From Owenia fusiformis (Eukaryota; Annelida; Polychaeta; Sabellida; Oweniidae): a stretch of DNA of 64,000 nucleotides. The notes under the pieces are model-generated. The model did not search any database. It saw only the letters and a list, made by a program, of their open reading frames with translations, and had not been told where the DNA came from. Below, piece after piece: positions 27,501-42,500 of the stretch. The stretch is from NCBI GenBank assembly GCA_903813345.2, contig CAIIXF020000247.1, forward strand, positions 1-64,000, given 5' to 3'. Both the position numbers and the translations under genes were made by a program. The stretch's first letter is position 1, and the number at the start of each line of letters is the position of its first letter.

Positions 27501-30500
27501 TGTACACTTGTTTTGATTTCTAACATAAGTAACACACAGGATTCAGTAAATTTTAGTCCAACTACTTTACAAATTCCCTCTTGGTCAATGGCCTACTTAC
27601 CTGATAATCATTTAGGTTATCCTCCAGTTGCTCTGTAGTAAGGTGTTGATATTCTATGCTTGTGGTGACTCTGGTCTGTGTGGTAGTAAGGAATGTCTCC
27701 ACCCTGGTCACTAGGCTAGTGTAACTACGCCATTCTGTTATTATCTCCTTCAAACCAAATAAATTGTATTAAGAGATAATTGTTGATTAGGTCTAATTAT
27801 ATTATTTCAATTCATGGTTTTGAGAACATTTTCAGATGTAACCTTGTTTTTTTATTTCAAAATTTAGTTGCCTCACATAATTTCTCACTATAACGTCGAA
27901 ATGTAATTGAATTCCCGTATTGCATGCTCATGAACAACAATACATCCTACACATATATTATACAGAACATTTCGACATATTCTTTGTAATATGTCAGTTT
28001 TAAACTCATTATTTGTTTTGTGTGTTTATTTGTTTTCTTTGTTTGACTCACTGACTTTTCTTTATAAATGCACCAATAATATGATATTAGCGAAATGTGA
28101 AATACATCTTCATTCAATGTAGAAATCTTACCCAAACACCATGCAATCTGTACTTACAGTTAGAATCGTAGTCTGTCCATCCAGTTGCGAAAATAACGAA
28201 GACCATCTCTCATTAACATTCCGAATAGTCCTATCAATATCTCCACATACATTCTGACTCCCACTTCTCGAAAGTGCCCGAGCTGTGTCATTCAGCTGAT
28301 CAATAAGAGGCCTATGGAGCTCCAGTTCTTTAACATATGTATCAATGACTGTATGCTGTTGTTCTGCCATCTGAAGACTGCTAGGTGCTGTTAGGTCAAT
28401 TGTACTCCAGGCCATCTCACCATCATCTATTGCTTTACCAGCCTGGCTTAGTAAGCTCTGTACAAAACAAAATGATTCATGATTCTACAGGATTATAACT
28501 ACAGTATTATCATATAGTTCACAGTGTTCTAAAGTTTTTTTCTCAATAGGGTGCTTGATTTTAATTTTGACTGATTTTGGGCTTCTATCTTATATTGTAA
28601 TTCTCTTAAATTATTATCATTACCAAATTTCCAGAATCTCCAAAGCACAAGCCCAGGTCTCAGAAGCTTATAAAATATAGAGTCACAGTTAAAAACAACA
28701 AACCTGGTACTCATTCCAGTTGTCAAGGTGTTGTTGCAGTTTAGTCTCCTTTTTGGCAGCTTTCCCAATAGTTGAGGACACCTTATTGGTCAAATTAGTG
28801 AGAGACTGTGTGAGAGTTTGTTCGTCATTCTTGTCCAACGTAACAATGATGGCCTCTGATAGGTCCATCAGTTTGTCAAGAACCAGGTGCTGCTGGTTTT
28901 CATCAGCGTAGTATTCCTAAAAAAGAAATTGTAATAAACTCAGTAATAGAGTGGATAATTGACAAGGAGCACAATGAACAGCAAATGACCAACAACACAG
29001 ATCTTATGGAAAGGTGTCACCATGTCTTCATTTAAAATGGTATACAGGATAAGTATGTATAGTAAGACTAGTAAAGGGGACCTGTCATATTTACTCACCC
29101 TATGTTCAGTGAGTTGGTCCTCCAGTAGGTTGTATTCTATACCACTGTAAGGATCCTTAAGTTGCTCCTCACAGCTCCTCACCCAGGATGCAACCTCATC
29201 ATATAAGGCATCATATTCCTCCCTCGCAACTTTCGCTTCATTCAATACTTGATCCATAGCTTTGATGTTCTTCTTCAGTGTCGATTCCAACTCCTCAAAC
29301 TCATCAATATTATCTGCTAAATCAAGAGTCATAGGCTCATCACTCTCATCAAATTTCATTTTCTGGTCTTCAATTTTGAGACGTATACTTCTAATACAGT
29401 CATTCACCTCTTTGGAGACCTGCTCCAATGTGGTATATTCCTTTGTAATTGACTGGGAATCTAATCCAAGTGTACTATGTTGTTTTGTCACATCATTCTT
29501 TTGTTTCAGGAATGTGAGAGCTTTCTCTAGGTCTTCAGAGAAGGTTTGTCGCTCATCAAGGACTTCCTGGCATTCTTTGGCCTTACGCTGGCATTGTTTG
29601 AGCATGGTCTCCAAGGTTGATTGGAGGGTGTTGGCCTGGCTGAGCACTGAATGGCTGTCTTCTGGCAGAGTCTGGCTTGCAATCTGCTTGGCTTTGTCAT
29701 TCAACTTCTCTAGAGGGACCTGCTGTAAGCTTAGACTAGAGACAAGACTCTGAAAAGTAGAGATTGATACAATAATGTGTTATAGCCAATGGTTCCTTGG
29801 AGTCCCTTGAAATCTCTAGAATTAAGTTTGGTTCATTTAGAGAATTGGGAAGGTCTGGAACATAATTAAGGGACACACACCACAATATCCCATAATGCAC
29901 TACAACTAGGAGACAACAATGATATCTAACTGATATCTATCTAGTGTTGGAGAGTCAGAAACCACAATTTCCCATAATTCAACAAAGATAACAGACATCA
30001 AAGCCATCATGTGACCTACTTGATATTAACCCAGTGACACAGGGATAGACACACCATGATTTCCAACAATGCAACACAGATAGCAGACGACAATGACAAA
30101 CCTGATATCTATCTAGTTTCACAGGGACAGAGACACCCATATGGGCCATGCTATCCATCTCATCTTGGGTCTGCTTCACTTGCTGTTCCAACTCAGATCT
30201 CTCTTCAGTGAAGTCTTCACGTAGAGATTCAGCCTGGCGCAGTAGTTCCAACCTCTCTGATACCTGTACAATGAAAATCATGAATATTTTGATGGTTATG
30301 TTTATTTATGTCATCCATTGGATCAGAGGTTGCTTCATTTTGATAACTCTAGAGTTGTGCTATTCAAACATTTGGATATTAGTATTATGTTCTCAGAAAA
30401 TGTGAATTGAAATAAAATATATACCAGTGTACAAATCTAAAGGCATCTTAAAACTGTCCTTGTATCAGAAATTCAAACAAAATAATAAATGTAGCACTAT

Positions 30501-33500
30501 GGGTATGTACCTGCTGTGTTAGCTGTTCATATAGTGCAGTAAGTTGCACCAGATCCTGATCCTGTTGCACACTGATCTGACCCTGGGAGGCTAGTTGCTC
30601 TTTACTCTGCTCCAGTTGACCAAGGTCTGGGCTCAGGTCTGCAAGCGTGTCCTGTATGTCCTGTAACATAGTGACAGATCATGCTATTACAAGTTGTCTC
30701 TACATACCTATGCTTCTATTCTATTCCATTTCACTCCAAAAAGTTGAATGAGTATATAATCTCACTATTTTTCCTCCAATAAGGAATACCTCTTTGAAAG
30801 CTATCTAACTTTTGCTAATTCCATTTTTTTCCATATTGCATTGCATTATAACCCATGTATGCCAAAGTATAAGCTCAGTGTAAAAAAACCTACCACAAAT
30901 TGTTCAATTAGTGTTTGGGCATCCTCAACTCTTGGTCCTATGGGGCCTGTTAATCTCTTCAGATCTTCTTGTACAGTTGACACAACAGCTGCAGATGCCT
31001 TGATCTCCTCATTAAACTTGTTTCTAGACTCTGTGGCTTCTGTAAGGGTCACATGCATTGTAGTGATGCTCTGGGAGATTGTTGTCATGGTGTGGGTTAC
31101 CATAGTGATTTGCTCCTGAAGACTCTGTTGCTCGGCTTCACTGAGATTCTCAAATTGTTCACTGGTGAGGGTGAGTTGTTGCAACAGTGCTGCCATCTGG
31201 GATTGTTTCTTCTCTTGATCCTTTATTGTAAAGAAATGAGATAGAGTTGATAATATTTCAATATTCAAATAATAAAAAGAGGACTTGTTATTCTAGGAGA
31301 GAAATGAAAGAGCGTTCATAATATTCCAATATTCAAACAAAAAGAAGACTGTTATTCACTAGTGCCTACACTTATCATAGCCTTTACCCTGTTTAACACT
31401 ACCCATTCTTTGGGGTTTAAGTGCTTCTGGGGCTCATCAATACACACTTGGTCAAAAAGAATTCTTAAGTCCATGGCTCTCTTACTATGACATCATTACA
31501 TCCATGGTTACAACAATTGATTGAGGGATTTTCAACTCTACAAAAATTCTGTTAATGACCCCCAAAGTAGTAATTACATAACTCACTTGTAACTTTCTAG
31601 CGTGATCCTTCAATGTGTCTATAGGAGCCTCCAAAGAGACTTCCTTGTTTAATTGACCATTTACTTCCGTCTGCCAAGTTTCTATGGCAACAATGTCAGT
31701 CTCGAACTTCTTTCTGATTGGTAGAGCAGTCTTTGCGTTATCTATCCAGGTCTGCAGTTCAGTTTTCAACTTAGAGTATCTGTCACTCAGATCTATAAAA
31801 AAATACACAATCGTGGAAAAAGTAAGCATTAAAAAATTATTATAATGTATCATAGTATGAAATTAACATTTAAGAAAATAATATACATTTTCAGCATCAT
31901 ATCATCCTTCATGAGTTTCATTTCCATATTTCAAAGTGCAGGAATCTTTTTTGTCATTTTCGTCTGCTAATTATGCTGCATTATGGGAATTTTTACCTTT
32001 TGCTGTCTCCAGTAGTTCAGGCTTAGATTCCTCACTGCACTCCAGCTCACACGTCTGTTTCTCCAAGCGTACCAGGTTCACTTCAAATGCACTGATCTCT
32101 GACAATACAGCCTACAAGTAGTTATTAAACTCTTGCTATCAAATCAGAATATCAATCAGAAAATTACCTCTGCAAATATTCATGATTGACTTTGTCAATT
32201 ATCAAGTACTTACTTAGATAGTTTTATCCTAAAATTGAACACATGCACTCAAATAATATGACAATAAAATAGTATTCCTACCTTGTTTTTATTGATTTGC
32301 TCTTGAATCTCAGAACTTCTCAATTTCATAGGTTCCAAACAAGACACAACTTTCTCTCTTTCCTCCAACCAGACGGATATCTTTTCAATGAGGGCATGCA
32401 GTTCAGTTCTGACCTCTACAGCTCTAGAGCACAGCTTGCATTCATCACGGGATTTCTCTAGTAACTTATGGTGATCGAGACGTAAAGTCTGGAGTTGGCG
32501 ATCGATGATGTCACGCTCATGGCGACTCAAGTTTCCACGCAAATCTTCTCCGCGTACAACTAACTCATCAACTTCATCTTCTTTTGTTTCCAACTCTTCA
32601 ACAAGACACTGAAAAAAATAAATCAAAAATGTTAGTTTCCAATTCATAATCCATGGAGTGCCTTAAAAAATAAATGAAGTACATAGTTTTTTAAAATCTT
32701 AACACTGAATTCATTCTTAACAATAAGGAGCAATCAAAGAATAAGCTCTACCTCAATGTGTTGTTGTCTCGAGATAGCCTCCTCCATTTTATAACTGCAC
32801 AGTGTACCAGCCTCAAGTTTAGTCTGTTTATCCTGCATCCACACAGAGTAGCTGTCCAGGTCGACAATGATGGTGTCATAGTTGACAAGTATAGTGTCGC
32901 ATTCAGCCAGTTGATCCTTTGTCTTTTTGGAAAGTTCGGTGAACCGTTGTTCCAAGTCTCTGTAATATTAAATGAAGATGGCCATGATGTTTTATGGAAG
33001 ACTTCAAAAGTAAATAGACTACACACTTTGCTTTTCAATCCTTTTATAAAAGTATGTTTCATGATACTGAAATACAGGGACGTACAGGGACAAAGCTGGT
33101 ATTTGACAAGGGATGCTAAAAATAATTGATTCTCATAAACTACATTTAAACACATTAAAACTACATTTAAACACACAAATTCTGGTAGATGAAATAAGTG
33201 TTCTTAAAATGGTAAACCTCCACTGCCAAATTCCATAGGTTAAAGTTAGAAATGGAGATAAAGTGACAGATTAAAGATGGCGTACCTGATCTGATCCTGC
33301 ACCAGTTGGTCATCATGTTTACTAACTGAGCCCTGGACACTCTCAGCCCTTGCTTTGGTATTACCCAGCTGATCTTCAAGGCCAGACAGTTGGAAAGATA
33401 CTCTCTGAAAACAGTAAACATAATTTACATTAATGATTCTTACAGTTTCCACGATAGGTTGTCTTTTGCTTTAGAATTATCAAATTGGTATTCAGGCCTG

Positions 33501-36500
33501 CACAGTTGGAATGTCACTGTCTGAAAACATAAAACATCATTTTGAGATGTAAGAAAATGTTAATCTACAAATATATCATCATCAAATGGCTTATTTGGGA
33601 TAGCTCATACAACTGCTGCCATTGTGTGGGTTATGCAGAATTGGAATTCATCCCCTAGATACAAACAAAATTGCTAAAAAAGAAATCACAAAGAATACTT
33701 AAATCAATTTGAAAAACTTCCAAATCACAATAGTTAAAACATTGGCCTCATCTGCATGTCTTTCATTTAATTCATCAGTTGAATGGTCTAAAGCCTTCTG
33801 TCAGTGATACTAACCAGGCACAACATTCTATTGATCATAATAAATCTGATTTCTAATTCTCAATTTCATTCTCATCTTACAAGATTACAGAGATCGTGAT
33901 TTGTGTTTAATTGACTAGATTCCAGCCTTGCAAATGAACCTTACATAAAATATCCATTCTCAGTTGTTTTATCTTTTTTTAATGGTATTTTTCACAAATG
34001 AAGAGATTGCATGAATATATGCTAATATTGCAATTGGACATGTTGAAGTAAAACATGCAAAATGTGACTCCATGGGATTGCGCCTGGGACTAATTAGCAA
34101 TAATCCTAAATGTCACCGAAAAGGCAAATATCACCAAGTACCTTTGGATGAATAAAGTTACTAGGGAATTTTCAACAGTGAAATTAAGAGCCTCATAATA
34201 CAATCATGCAAAAAGCCATTTTGTTTTGGCAATGAATTAACCTTAACAGAAATGGTAACCTTTCATAGGATCAGAAGAAAGTTCATAATAGCAGAACATG
34301 AATAATAAATGAGGTGGTTGATACTTCAATATACACGAAAGATTAAAATCATTGATACCAAATCAATGATACCACGAAGAAATTACGAATGGAGAGCTAG
34401 AAATTAGTTGGACAAAAAACAATTGATTGGTTGGCAAATACTGGTACTGGAATGGATTGTTCTTTAATTGTGACATTTGAAGTAGGCTCGGGTCAATATT
34501 GGAATGTTCACAAAACATACTTTGATACACATTCTCGTATCCAAACAGTTCTTTGTTTTCCAAACAGTTCTTTGTTTTTTCAACAAATACTAAATTAAGT
34601 CATTCAGCTATTAAAACAGCATTCCTCATTCCTGAATTACAAATTACAAGCAATTATTTTGAAGAACGTAGCTAGTTGAGTTCATACGCTCATACCTATG
34701 ATTAATTAAAAGAAATTGATAATCCCATGACATCTTAATAATCTAATGACATCTGATGTACGTACTTAATACAATTAATCATAAATCGCCCATTCTATTA
34801 CGATTTATTTACAATGCAGTGTGAGGTAGAACATTAAATATTTGCCATGGATTTGAGAAATCGGAAATCTAGTATTGTTTTACATTCTGTAATTATCCAA
34901 GTGATTTCTAGTGAGTAGAGTGGGCAGTAAAGCTCATATATAGTCATCTCAATCCCTGATGATGAGTGTGTATACTGATGCCTTATACTATTCTACATCA
35001 TGGAAATCAAAATGCAATTTCACCGATGGAATTGCATCATATGATGAAATTGTGTCAATTAAAAATCAATTCCACCTGATCGTATGCGTGTCAATTGAAA
35101 AGCACTTTTACCTGATGGTATTGTTTAATCTCATCTTTTCATGTTTTATTTATTGGCAATTATCATTTCCATAATCCATTAATGGATCACTTTTCATAAA
35201 TCAGACATTCAAGACACAAAAACTGAAGAAAGACACAAAATATGAAGAAATGACACATCAAACCCCAATAAACACTATCAATTAACAAAAGCAGCAAGTG
35301 AAAACTAAGAATAACAATAATGTGATTTCGTCAAAACATCAACATCTCATGTTGAACATGAAAAAAGTCAATTTTGGTCGACTGGGCCAATCACAATACG
35401 CCACACTGAATTCTAAACAAATTGAGTTGAGAATATTTAATCTTACCTTCCCTGGTTTTGGTGATTGGCTTAATCTACGATTATGTTTCGGAAAGCGTGT
35501 TTTCATCGATTTTCGTTTCAGTTCGAAATCACTATGAATGTCCCCAACTTTATGATTCTTTGAGCCATTTGCCCCCATTGTGTAGATTTCTACATTTCAC
35601 ATATCATCTGTCCAACATTGTGTTCCAATACAAGATCCATACAATAGATACTAATATTGACTTATCTTTGCAATTTGTATTTTTTCAAGAAGACGCAATG
35701 GTGGAGATTCACTGCAAGAAATACTTCAGCCATCATCAAACATGGAACTACGAGATCAACTAGTCAAGCCAATGATGTAAAACTATCCCCGAGCAGTGCA
35801 TGATTTCTCTTTTTAATAACATCAACAATGTTTTAGTCTGTGTGTCATCAACAAGAAGTCAATTTCATGACAATATCCTCGAAAGTATAAATCAAGAATA
35901 TGAGTGTATGAAATAATGTTAAACTACATCCTCAGGTGTAGGTTTCACTTTTTAATAACACAACGACGTATGTCATCGTCTAAGAGTCAATTTCATAACA
36001 ACATCTTTACAAATATCCGCAGGTAACGACGTATCTTCCATCAGGTAGGGACTAATTGTGGATCAGGTTTTCTTATGGTTTTCTCGTAAATGCCGTTCCT
36101 CTCATTTGTGTTCGTTAATTCCGTGTAATGATTATTCCTGAATGAAGTATGAGCTCCAAGAGATATTGATCCTATTATGGAACTCTGGTGTACCTGTGCT
36201 ATATATGTCCAATATTCTCAGACAGGTGAATTATTTTGCAAGAGAAGCAGTGCCAAGGATTTTTTCCCTCTGTAAAGATCTACCGGTGTATTACATTACA
36301 AATTAAGTTTTAAATTGTATCCCAATTTTTCTAAAATTCTCAAATAAATGAAAAAGTTGCAAATGGATTTCCAACTCTGAAAAGAATTGTTTGTCAAATG
36401 TGCACGGCAACTGGTTGCTTCGATGCTATGAAAATCACGGATCTCAATTTACTGCTGTTTGATGTTTTGCGAGGATCTCCACACCAAATCCTGATCTCTA

Positions 36501-39500
36501 CTTTAATAAGACCTTTATTGTGAAATGTTATCCTTGACTGATAGTAGTTATCAAAGTATCTATTAAATTGGAGGTAGAAACAACATCTCCATCAGCGTAC
36601 CTTCACCTTGACTTTGTTTTCCTCTATCCACACTTAAGAAAATTCCAATTATCGAATTCCAAACTGTCAATCAAATTTGATTCAACCAATCAACCTAAAG
36701 TTTTCACACTTCAAAACCAAACAGAAAACGTGTTCATTGCCAACAGGCCAGTAAACCTGTTTTGTTTATATTGCATGATAAATGTCACTCAGTTTCTCCC
36801 ACTCCTCTTAGATAATTCTACAATTGGTTTAATTCTAGAACCCAGAATTTGCATCTATGACATTATAATTGCACAATCATTCCCATTTTAAGTAAATTTC
36901 CAATATTATTGAATTAAGCTTAGAGTTCTTCATTTCTGCTTTTATCAACTTCCTTCGATACCTGACAACACATAAAATAACTCATTACCGGGCCTTGAAT
37001 AAAACTTTGGATGTGACTACTCCTTGCTTTTTCTCAAAAGAATAAATGGTCTGGTTTTCTGGCATTTATTTCCAATGTAATGTGTTTACTGCATGTCTGT
37101 TTACTTTATTCCTTGCTGTTTTCCCTCTTTTTCACTCTAATTCTCATTTGAAAACGCAACAACAATGTGATTCTATGCTACTGCAAAACTCTGCTCACAA
37201 CCAAGAACAAACTGAGGACTCAACGACTCTTGGAAACATTTGGAATGTAATACAACAAAACAACCAAAGAAAGGAGAAAACACAAGGAGCAAAACAATAA
37301 AAACAAATCAATATGCCCCACGCATACATTTAAGAGGAACCATTAAAAAATTGTGAGAAACACGATTTAAGAAATCAATGATTTTACTGTTTCATTATTT
37401 TCATGTCATCTGAATTGGTATCAAGTGCTACCACTTTTATCGCAGTACAATAATCCACTTCAGCCTCAAAGGATCAGTGAAAGGTAAATAATGTTACAAA
37501 ATGTACAAATATCAGTTGAATATACAGAATTGCAATTTGTGAGATTAAAATCATCATATTTGCAGTATATGAACTCCCAGGGCTTACATTCGACATGTAA
37601 CAACAATATCACTGAATATGATGATTGTTAATTATAGTGATGAATTGTACAGTTCTCATTCTGGTATTTTCTGGTATTGTACATATTTTCATTTTCCCTT
37701 TCTAATACTGTGAAATTTCTATTGCTAACCTACGGCACATGATCAGAATACAAAATATGAATAGAAGTAAATATAACATATTTTTTATTCAATAAATAGC
37801 TAATCAATTAACAAATTATAATTTTGAATTGAAATCATTTCCCTGAATTTAGTACATGTATTTTACAAAATTGTTTATTGCTATTTGAATGCTATTATAA
37901 CATACAGGTCACATAGAAAAATTAGATTTTAATCCTTTTCACATCCCTTGTATTGTTTACATTTGATCTTCAATATTGTTCCTCAATTTGCAGCTCTCAG
38001 TCAATTGTCTTCTGCATTTTTCCATCTTTTCAGTACTTGAGATTTCATTATTCATGGAGTGATACCCACTGTTTACATAATGATGTCTGCTAATTTCCGA
38101 TGCATTATGGGAAGCAGGAGTATACAGTATAGGTTCCTCTATAGCGCTTCTGAGATCACCTAAACATAAGTGTTCCTTATTCTTAGAATGAGATCTTTCA
38201 CCAAGCATCTTATGATATGGTTCATTTGTCAAATTACAAGAATGATGGCTGTTATATGACTTTGAAGATGGCATGGCTTTGGCAATGAGTTTTGCTTTGG
38301 AATGGTCTTCCAACAAGTACCTAGGGACATTGTCAGCATGAGAATCATATTTTTGGGCATTGTCAGTAGCAAATCCATTTGTGTAATTTGAATAATTTTG
38401 TGAGTGATGTCCAAAATAGGGAATGCTGGTTACATTTTCTGTATCATAGTCCAGTCTCCTGGAAACAGTCTCCATGTTTTGCCACCTGCTTGGCTGCTTT
38501 ACATTATGGGTAAACATATTTCCTTTAGCTTCAGTTCTATATTGAATATCTTCATTTATTTCTTTTACTTGCTTCAAAAGAGATTTCAACATTTCAGCTT
38601 TGAGTTTCCTTCTTTCTCGTCTGGCAAAATTTGGTGTTTGGGTGGACATAGATGTTTGTGCCCCAAAATAATTTTTAGTTGAGTCAAGTGTGTTATATTC
38701 AAGATGTTCATGCATTTTGGTAACCTTTGCATTATGCTGTTGCCGATGTGAACAACAATTATCATCTTGTCCTTTCAAAGATTTACTCTCAGTTTCACCT
38801 TCAAATGGTGCTGTCTTTTCAAATTTTTTGGTATGTTTAGTTGAAGTATCAGAGACTGTACTCAAACATTCTGATTTTTCATTTAATGATTGAGATCCCA
38901 ATGATTCAAACTGAGTTAGAAGTTCATCTGTTTGTACTTCTGCCTCACAGATTGTTTGACTCATGCTGTCACAAACATCTGGTCGAGTATTAGGCTCATT
39001 TTGTCCAAGTGTCACATTATCCAATGAGGATTGAAAGTATTTCGTTTTAGTCTGTGTACCTGTATGATTCACTGTTTGAGTACCCATAGTTGTAGACGAC
39101 ACACCTGTACACTGTTCGATAGAGTCATTAGCATCTGTATGTTCCGAGACAACATTATATGATGTTTTCAATAGATGCTTATATTGGCCATCCATTCCAT
39201 CTCTTTTCATATCATAACTATATTGTTTTCTATTCAGAATATGCTTTCTGTGTTCAGATATATTTTCTGGATCATACGTCCCATTTATGCAAACATCATG
39301 TTCAACATTATCAACATGTTTTGTATGTTTAGATTCATTGTTCTGTTCTTGGTGCAAATGGGAACATCTGTCACTTTCGTTGTGTTCCAATGTGTCAATG
39401 ATAGCAAACATAGTTTCACGATTATCCCTTATTCTTGCTTCACTGGACAGTGTATCCCCTGAAACAGACACCTTAGAATGTGTGTCTCCCAAAAGAGACC

Positions 39501-42500
39501 CCTTAGATTGTGTGTCACCTAAGGGGGATCTCTGTTTCACTGAATTCGTTCCAGAATCTACTTCTACTGGAGTCCTAAAATGTGGAATCCAAGTATTGTC
39601 ATTTATACCTTTGAGAAGAGGTCTTCTGGATTCATTTGTCATTCTTGTTGATGTTAATGGATGAAGAGATGATGCATCCATTGATATGTCTGGTGAACAA
39701 TTGAAGTCATACAAATCAGAGGTGTCAGTCATATCTATCTGATGGTTCTTTAAAATAGTCACAATATCCTGCAGGGTATTAAGATCATCAGTAGCCACTG
39801 ATTCTTGAATCGAGATGTCAGACATTGCACCACTTGACTTCATCTTTGTATCCCATTGTTCAGGACAACTTCTGTCATCAGCTGCAAATGGTGCTCTATC
39901 TGACTGATTGTTTTCAGCCATGAAATCAATAATTGGACATTCTTTGATATCCTCAACTTTCTGAGTTGCTGCTGAAGATGGAAGTAGTATATCTTTCCCA
40001 GAGTGCAACTCTGTCCGATAATGTGAGGAATTCTGGGAAGTATCAGTCACATGGCTGGGACTAGTGTATGAGCGATCTCGTACAATTTTAGAGAATTTCG
40101 ATATCCTTGGTGTTGGCCAGTCCTCAGTGCTTGTGCAAGCATCATTTCTGGGGTTCACACTTTGTAATCCAGAATTTCTATATGCAGAATTCTGAACTGT
40201 TGACATTTTAATATCATCCATCGAAACACTGGAAATATGTCTTGTAATTCAGATGTCCATTGATTTGATTCACCCTTGGTGAATGTGTATGATGTCTTGT
40301 ATAATGTGATTCTACTGTGAATCTGTCAGAATAGTAGAAGTCTTATAGACTAGCAGTGTTGTGTTTCTAATCATCACCACATGTCAATCTTCCTCTATGT
40401 CACTTACTTGTTGAGTCTATAATATAACAATATGTCATCTTCATATTATTGCAATTAGCACATATTACTGTAATGGTGTGACTGACTGTACAGTATATGA
40501 TATTTGCTCAGCTATACAAATCGCTCGAATATTAGAGACCACTTTTGGTTTCAATACTCATTAACTATAAAATACCTGAATTAGTGATAGCATTGGGATT
40601 AAACAGTGGAGCATTATTTATGAACTGAGTCTAAAGTCCAAGTATAAAACATAAGAGGCTGAATTAATGAGATCAAGTGGGATTGGATAAACATTCACAT
40701 TTCAAATAGAAACTATGTTGTAAATGGGCGATAAGAAAACAAAATCGTTGAAAGTGTCAACTCTATTTGATTAGCCCAGAAATGGTTGATACATGACATT
40801 TTACTTCATGTTCTTGTAATTCTTAATATAATCATTTCTGGAAAGTGTGTTCATATGATTATATAAATGAACCAAACCAAAACATAAAACTATAAACATA
40901 ATATCAAATGATAATACGACAAAATATAACATACCTTTTTCTACCTATTTCTAATCTTCAAAACACTGTAGTATAACTGAAGAGAATATCATTTATAACG
41001 CTTTATATTAGAGACACTGCTATCTGTTCATCAATATGTATAATAGGAAAACTTAGATTGCCTGGCATTGCATGTGGCATGCAATTTATAATTCATACAG
41101 ATACATCAAAGAATATATCAATATAAAACACTTAATGTATTTCCAATATTTTCATTTGGAAGGTTCAAGTGAAAGCATACTTATCACAGTCACTGCATAC
41201 TTATATATCTTATCCATAACTAAAGAACACTTAAAATCAATCAAATCTTAAAACTTTTACATTCCTGATAAATTTATTGAATCCTTCTAAAATATGGTTA
41301 CCATGGAAATACTTCTTATATGACACCCATAATGACTGCCAGAACCAACAGATGAAAGTTATCCCAGAAATATTTGCCCATAATATAAATAAAGTGCAAA
41401 AGTATTAACCATATCTGCTTTTTGTCACATTTGATCTTTTACTGCTTCAACCAATCATTGCTTCAAAAGCATTACATATCATACTGAAATATTGGTAAGC
41501 ATTAAAAATAACATTCAAAATAACATCTTGAAAAAAATAGAAGAAAACCTGAAAACAGTATTCCCCCATTGTGTCTCAAATCAGCATTGTCTCCACTTTT
41601 AGATAATGCAAAGCTGCAAGACAAATATGTAAATGGGACACACAACAGAGAAAAACATTTCAAATGAGAAATACAAACCAGTGTATAATATTACAACGAT
41701 ATTAACATAAATGAAGTTGAGCATTATGTATCACATAATTCTCATTTCCACAATGTATAATAGTGCACAATGTGTCTATTATCAAATAATTCTACTATAT
41801 CAATCTTCAAGATGTCAAAGTGACATTGTAAAACCAATCAAAATAGGAACAGAAAAAAACTCTGAAAGCAATAATGAACCATGCAATTTTGTTAATAAGC
41901 GTATGTATAATATTACAATTCTTAAAGTATTCAATAACTCTCCACCTACCTTTATTTCTTCTGCACGATCTGCAACAGTGACATCTATATCGTTATGAAT
42001 TCTTTCAATGTCAGTTTCCAATTTTTCAACATTTGCATTGAGATCTTTAAACTGCGTGTGGTAATCCAGTATTTCAGACAGCCAATCAGATCTTGAGGAT
42101 ATCAACTTATCTATTCTTTCAAGAACCGATTTATGTCCATTTTGAATTTCTTCAATGTCTGCATCTGCTATCTCAGCTGTGTGGGATGTAAGTTGAGTAT
42201 GTTGCTCAAACAGAGATTCTATACTTGGTTGTTTGGCTTTAATATCTTGTTGGGAGTCTTTCAATTGTTGGAGCTCATGTTCAGCTGCATCCATGTGTAG
42301 TTTGGCAGGTTTGGACTCAAATTCCTGAAGATCAGCCTCTCTAGCATTAAGCCACTCATGGAGTTGTGTCTTCTGTTTCTCCACTGTCTGCCATTGTTTC
42401 AGTAACTCCTTCAGTTTGCTCACCACCTCAGTCACCTGGAATATTACCCATAATGCAATGTTAGAAGCAGACGGCCTATATTCCACATTTGGATGGATCG

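Larger units (their letters stand above)
33405..41949 (-). other. 8.5-kb nesprin intron
   Basis: Largest intron in the window. It holds a 754-residue same-strand reading frame (37957-40221) and a candidate alternative first exon (35447-35578). A diverged direct repeat with about 139-bp spacing begins at TTTTTAATAAC (35810 and 35949). Elsewhere I see only A+T-rich sequence with no supportable gene. Confidence 0.7.

Noticed and set aside
29262-29753. 163-codon plus-strand frame
   Set aside because: Exact antisense of the 651-nt nesprin exon; Ser/Cys/Phe-rich composition typical of a shadow frame.
36568-36891. 107-codon plus-strand frame upstream of the alternative first exon
   Set aside because: No recognisable domain, no flanking splice or poly(A) logic, and composition like the surrounding A+T-rich intron.
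37046-37300. 84-codon plus-strand frame with a hydrophobic N-terminus resembling a signal peptide
   Set aside because: A lone short frame in an intron; the hydrophobic start is expected from T-rich DNA. It would need transcripts to be believed.
38101-38112. TGCATTATGGGA inside the 754-aa coding frame as another copy of the splice-site element
   Set aside because: Only the 12-bp core is present without the AGCAGACG part, so chance or coding constraint is as likely.
39175-39664. Plus-strand frames of 95 and 125 codons within the 754-aa gene region
   Set aside because: Antisense to a much longer, better supported frame with in-frame repeats.
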